Positions 6,213-9,211 of a stretch of 9,211 nucleotides of DNA are shown one piece after another. Location of the stretch: NCBI GenBank assembly GCA_030621255.1, contig JAUXHZ010000024.1, forward strand, positions 1 through 9,211, given 5' to 3'. The notes beneath the pieces are model-generated. The model made no database searches, had not been told where the DNA came from, and saw only the letters and a program-made list of their open reading frames with translations. Position numbers and translations under genes: made by a program. This stretch comes from Candidatus Latescibacterota bacterium. GTDB taxonomy: Bacteria; Krumholzibacteriota; Krumholzibacteriia; Krumholzibacteriales; WJIX01. Every line of letters starts with the position of its first letter. The first letter of the stretch is position 1.

Positions 6213-8583
6213 TTATTCTCCTTTCCTGCTTTCCGAATATCCCTCTGCAGCCATTCATATATAGATCCCTCAATTTGGCGATATCCCAGGTTGCCAATCT
6301 CTCATTACCGGCTGTAATATTAAGTTTCGGCCTGGAAACAAGCTGTCCAAGCCTGAACAGTTTGACACGATTTCTGGCGCACAACGCCAGCACTTCCCTC
6401 TCAATTCCGCCGGGAAGTTCAACCACAAAATTCCCCGTTTCCGAGAAAAGAAGTTTCTCGGGTTCAAGCGCCGTTCTGCCGAATTCATCAAGGTCAACTG
6501 TCAGCCCCAGAGCGGGATTCGCGCCGATAGCCATCTCGGCAAGCGCGGTAATTAAACCGCCCTGGCTGATATCATGACACGCCCTTATCCAGCCCAGCCC
6601 GTGCATATCTATTACTGTCTTGATCTGATTTCTTTCCCGAATAAAATCGGCCTGCGGAATATTCGCTCCGCTTGTATTATATATCTGCCTGTAATACTCA
6701 CTGCCTCCAAGCTCATCGAGGGGTTCTCCGATAAGAAATACCGAACTCCCCTCTTCCTTGAAAAAGATCGAACGTGACCTGGAATAATCCTCCACAACTC
6801 CAGCGCAGGCTATAACCGGAGTAGGGGGGATAGCTTTTCCGCTCTTGCCCTGATTGTAGAAACTGACATTCCCCGATACTACCGGAAGAGGCTCTCCCTC
6901 TTTACCTATCAAGCCGATCCCTCTGCACGCGTCACCAATTCCTCTTACCCCTTCATAAAATTCCCAGAAAATCTCCGGGTATTCAGGATTTCCGTAGTTA
7001 AGACAATCGGTTATAGTTGACGGAACGGCTCCCACAGCGGCTACATTTCTTGCCGCTTCACACACCGCGAGCGCGCCGCCCTGATATGGATCAACCCTTC
7101 CATAATAGGAATTTCCATCAACAGAAAAAGCAAGCCCGATTTTACTGCCGTGGATCGGAGCAATTACCCCCGCGTCCGCTTCACCGGGCCTTATTACCGC
7201 TCTGCCCTGAACTTCAGAATCATAATGCCTGAAGACATAATTCTTTGAAGCAATATTCGGCGATGAAATTATCTTCAGGAAATCCTCTTCTATCGATCTC
7301 GCGGGGTCAAGTTCAGGTTCGTTAAAAATCCTCTTGCCTGTTTTTTTCTCTCTGTCGTACGATATCCCTGTCGTAATCACCTTCACCGGTGTTTCACATA
7401 CGACCTCACCCTCGCTTTCTATCCTGTAACTCTTCTCATTTATAACGTCGCCTATCACAAAAGCTCCCGCTCCGTGGTAAATATGAGGAAGCTCATAATC
7501 CTCGTTATATATTGCCAGAACATCATCAACAAAATCCTCCGGGACGGCCAGACAATAACGTTCCTGCGTTTCAGAACATGAAATGACGGACGGAGAATAA
7601 TCCCCTGTCGCGAGATTAACCTGATCAAGATTCAGTCGGGCTCCGAACCCGCCGGCATCGGCCATTTCCGATGTAACACAGGCTATCCCTCCAGCCCCGA
7701 GATCCTTAAATCCAACCTTAACACCCTTCTCATGCGCCAGATCTAAAACTCTCCTGTTCGCTACTGTCAGAACGCGCTTAAGAAATGGATCCGGAACCTG
7801 CACGGCTCCCCTGTCCGCTTCTCCCTCACCTGCAAGATCCTCAGAAGCAAACGCTGCGCCGCCAAACCCCGAGTCATCTGTCGGTTTACCAACAAGAATA
7901 AGCTTGTAGGGGATCTTTTTCGCCTCGATCGGAACCCTGCTCCGTATAAGTCTTGATTCCTTTACCAGGCCGACCGCGACAACATTTACAAGGCAATTTT
8001 CATCATATCCGCCGTCAAAAATTATATCGCCCCCCAGATTCGGTACGCCGAGGGCATTTCCATATTGAGCTATGCCGTCTATTACTCCGCGTGCTATAGC
8101 TATTGATTCCTGTCCATTTTCCCCATTCGGGTCCCCGAAACGAAGGGGATCAAGTACACCGACAACATCCGCTCCCATACAATAGACATCCCTTACGATT
8201 CCTCCAATACCGGTTGCGGCGCCTTCGACAGGAAGAACCTGGGAAGGATGGTTGTGGCTTTCATGAGCAATTACCAGGCAGTATGAATCATCTTTGCCGG
8301 CAGGGGCAAACCTAATCACACCCGCGTCTTCCCCCGGCCCCATCACAACATTCGACGCTTTGGTGGGAAGAAATTCCGATAACACCTTACTGCTGCTTTT
8401 GTAGCTGCAATGCTCACTCCACATAGTATTGAATATTGTAAGCTCCACCAGTGTCGGGTCTCTGCCGACAAGCTCTACCACTCTTCGCGCCTCAGCAACC
8501 GTTATATTAAACCCGTATTCAGATAATGATTCTTTTACTTCCGAATCCGGCTTCCCTTTTATAGATACAGTTCCTTTTGGCAC
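6202..8583 (-). CDS. purL: FGAM synthase subunit PurL, small (multi-subunit) type
   Basis: PurL is the ATP-dependent synthetase subunit that converts FGAR to FGAM with ammonia from PurQ; it belongs to the PurM/PurL ATP-binding superfamily. The 793 residues are slightly longer than the usual 720-760 of small PurL and have no large N-terminal PurS-like domain or C-terminal glutaminase domain, so separate PurS and PurQ partners are expected. Motifs seen are the catalytic MWSEHCSYKSS (54-64, H58 equivalent to H32 of the Thermotoga enzyme), AHESHNHPSQV (106-116), GAATGIGGIVRD (121-132), VVSGNVSFYNQ (568-578), PTPVIACAGVVED (587-599) and CHDISQGG (669-676). The two internal PurM-like halves (about 40-410 and 450-770) are complete with no frameshift. 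The start is GTG, with AAAGGA eight bases upstream. It follows purB by 58 bases and overlaps purQ by 11. Confidence 0.97.
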   Translation of the reverse strand: MPKGTVSIKGKPDSEVKESLSEYGFNITVAEARRVVELVGRDPTLVELTIFNTMWSEHCSYKSSSKVLSEFLPTKASNVVMGPGEDAGVIRFAPAGKDDSYCLVIAHESHNHPSQVLPVEGAATGIGGIVRDVYCMGADVVGVLDPLRFGDPNGENGQESIAIARGVIDGIAQYGNALGVPNLGGDIIFDGGYDENCLVNVVAVGLVKESRLIRSRVPIEAKKIPYKLILVGKPTDDSGFGGAAFASEDLAGEGEADRGAVQVPDPFLKRVLTVANRRVLDLAHEKGVKVGFKDLGAGGIACVTSEMADAGGFGARLNLDQVNLATGDYSPSVISCSETQERYCLAVPEDFVDDVLAIYNEDYELPHIYHGAGAFVIGDVINEKSYRIESEGEVVCETPVKVITTGISYDREKKTGKRIFNEPELDPARSIEEDFLKIISSPNIASKNYVFRHYDSEVQGRAVIRPGEADAGVIAPIHGSKIGLAFSVDGNSYYGRVDPYQGGALAVCEAARNVAAVGAVPSTITDCLNYGNPEYPEIFWEFYEGVRGIGDACRGIGLIGKEGEPLPVVSGNVSFYNQGKSGKAIPPTPVIACAGVVEDYSRSRSIFFKEEGSSVFLIGEPLDELGGSEYYRQIYNTSGANIPQADFIRERNQIKTVIDMHGLGWIRACHDISQGGLITALAEMAIGANPALGLTVDLDEFGRTALEPEKLLFSETGNFVVELPGGIEREVLALCARNRVKLFRLGQLVSRPKLNITAGNERLATWDIAKLRDLYMNGCRGIFGKQERRISAR
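6218..6224 (-). promoter_or_regulatory. Shine-Dalgarno site of purQ
   Basis: AAAGGAG on the minus strand lies five bases before GTG at 6212 and is part of the last codons of purL. It fixes the GTG start and the 11-base purL/purQ overlap. Confidence 0.85.
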
Positions 8584-8591
8584 TCGGTTTA

Positions 8592-8597
8592 TCCTTT
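8592..8597 (-). promoter_or_regulatory. Shine-Dalgarno site of purL
   Basis: AAAGGA on the minus strand lies eight bases before GTG at 8583, within the 58-base gap after purB. It supports the GTG start. I see no terminator or convincing promoter in that gap, so purL is probably transcribed with purB. Confidence 0.75.
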
Positions 8598-8641
8598 CTC
8601 TGATTCCCTTTTACCCGAACATCCAGCTTATTAATTTTCCT

Positions 8642-9211
8642 CTACTTAAATACCCTTTTAAAAATATGATCGATCCTTTTAAAATGGTTGTCCAGATCGA
8701 AGGCCTTATCAAGTTCCTCCGTTGAACAAACCTTTGTAAATGCTTTATCGCCTGCAAAAAGTTCTTTAAACCCGGTGTCGGATTTCATACTCTTCATCGC
8801 GGCCCTCTGAACTATCGCGTAAGCAGCCTCCCTGGAAAGCCCCTTTTTTACCAGAAGAAGTAGTATATGCTGTGAAAAGATATGCCCGCCTGTAAGCTCA
8901 AGATTCCTTTTCATTGCCCTTTTATTGACCAGTAAATTTTTCATCACCCATGTAAATTTTTCCAGCATATAGGCAAGTATCCCCGTTGAATCAGGGAAAA
9001 TCATTCTTTCAACCGACGAATGGCTAATATCTCTCTCGTGCCATAGAGCGACATTTTCCAGAGCGACGATCGAATTGGACCGCAGAATCCTCGCCATCCC
9101 GCTTATCCTCTCCGTAAGGATCGGATTTCTCTTGTGCGGCATCGCGCTCGACCCCTTCTGTCCGGGTGTGAAAGGCTCTTCCGCTTCAGCAACCTCTGTC
9201 CTCTGCAGGGC
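8642..9211 (-). CDS. purB: Adenylosuccinate lyase, C-terminal part (5' end outside window)
   Basis: The last 189 codons and the TAG stop of purB are present; the frame is open to the right edge, so the true start is outside. The fumarase/aspartase-superfamily signature is complete at the start of the visible part: GSSAMPHKRNP, whose flexible loop carries the catalytic serine (the first or second Ser of GSS). The rest is the C-terminal helical domain that completes the central helix bundle and the cap. The enzyme is a homotetramer that eliminates fumarate from SAICAR and from adenylosuccinate, so it serves both the main pathway and the AMP branch. Family members are about 430-475 residues long, so roughly 240-290 residues are missing. 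The ATG at 9142 is the internal Met of MPHKRNP and not the start. Being first in the visible row, purB lies nearest the unseen promoter. Confidence 0.96.
   Translation of the reverse strand, partial: ALQRTEVAEAEEPFTPGQKGSSAMPHKRNPILTERISGMARILRSNSIVALENVALWHERDISHSSVERMIFPDSTGILAYMLEKFTWVMKNLLVNKRAMKRNLELTGGHIFSQHILLLLVKKGLSREAAYAIVQRAAMKSMKSDTGFKELFAGDKAFTKVCSTEELDKAFDLDNHFKRIDHIFKRVFK

Larger units (their letters stand above)
1..9211 (-). other. Probable single transcription unit: purB-purL-purQ-(PurS-like)-purF-tldD-radical SAM
   Basis: All genes share one strand. Junctions in transcription order are: purB/purL 58 bases apart, purL/purQ overlapping by 11, purQ/PurS-like 77 apart, PurS-like/purF overlapping as TTGA, purF/tldD overlapping as ATGA, and tldD/radical SAM 15 apart. 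No terminator-like hairpin followed by T-run is seen at any junction. The promoter and any purine-responsive control (riboswitch or PurR-type operator) must lie to the right of the window, or be absent. Co-transcription is inferred from spacing only. Confidence 0.75.

Noticed and set aside
5541..6317. 258-codon open frame on the plus strand
   Set aside because: It lies antisense to purQ and the end of purL, whose motifs are unmistakable. Its product is rich in Ile, Arg and His, resembles no family, and has no ribosome site that I can see. It is a shadow of the real genes.
8584..8641. Possible promoter or purine riboswitch in front of purL
   Set aside because: The 58-base gap is too short for a purine riboswitch and shows no clear paired -35/-10 boxes or stem structure; only the purL ribosome site is evident.
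8642..9142. A separate 166-residue gene starting at ATG 9142
   Set aside because: The frame stays open to the window edge and the upstream codons complete the adenylosuccinate lyase signature GSSAMPHKRNP, so the ATG is internal to purB.

Overview
The window is a densely packed bacterial stretch in which every gene I can support lies on the minus strand. By eye the base composition is near 50% G+C. Six genes are visible, two of them cut by the window edges. Read in the direction of transcription (high to low coordinates), they are purB (adenylosuccinate lyase, C-terminal part only), purL, purQ, an unassigned 212-residue gene that looks like a tandem-duplicated PurS, purF, tldD, and a radical-SAM protein of the TIGR03960 type whose 3' end lies beyond base 1. 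No gap between genes exceeds about 80 bases, and no convincing promoter or rho-independent terminator is present, so this is most simply read as the interior of one long operon whose promoter lies to the right of the window.

The first five genes form a de novo purine synthesis block. PurF makes phosphoribosylamine from PRPP and glutamine. PurL, PurQ and a PurS-type subunit convert FGAR to FGAM. PurB acts at the SAICAR and adenylosuccinate steps. No ordinary ~80-residue purS is present. The gene in the purS position encodes instead a 212-residue protein with two successive segments sharing the PurS-like order of strands and helices, joined by a polar linker. This recalls the N-terminal domain of large single-chain PurL enzymes, which resembles a PurS dimer, but here it is a free-standing protein. 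It is the most interesting object in the window.

The last two genes, tldD and the radical-SAM gene, are not purine genes. They are nevertheless tightly joined to purF: tldD overlaps purF by ATGA, and the radical-SAM gene starts 15 bases after tldD. The four pur genes whose starts are visible use GTG or TTG with clear Shine-Dalgarno sequences, whereas the two tail genes use ATG with weaker ones.

The separate small PurL, PurQ and PurS-like subunits, and the presence of a TIGR03960-type protein, exclude an enterobacterial-type source (those have a single-chain PurL). They would fit many anaerobic or uncultivated bacterial phyla. I cannot assign a phylum from this sequence. There is no sign of mobile elements, CRISPR arrays, rRNA or tRNA genes.
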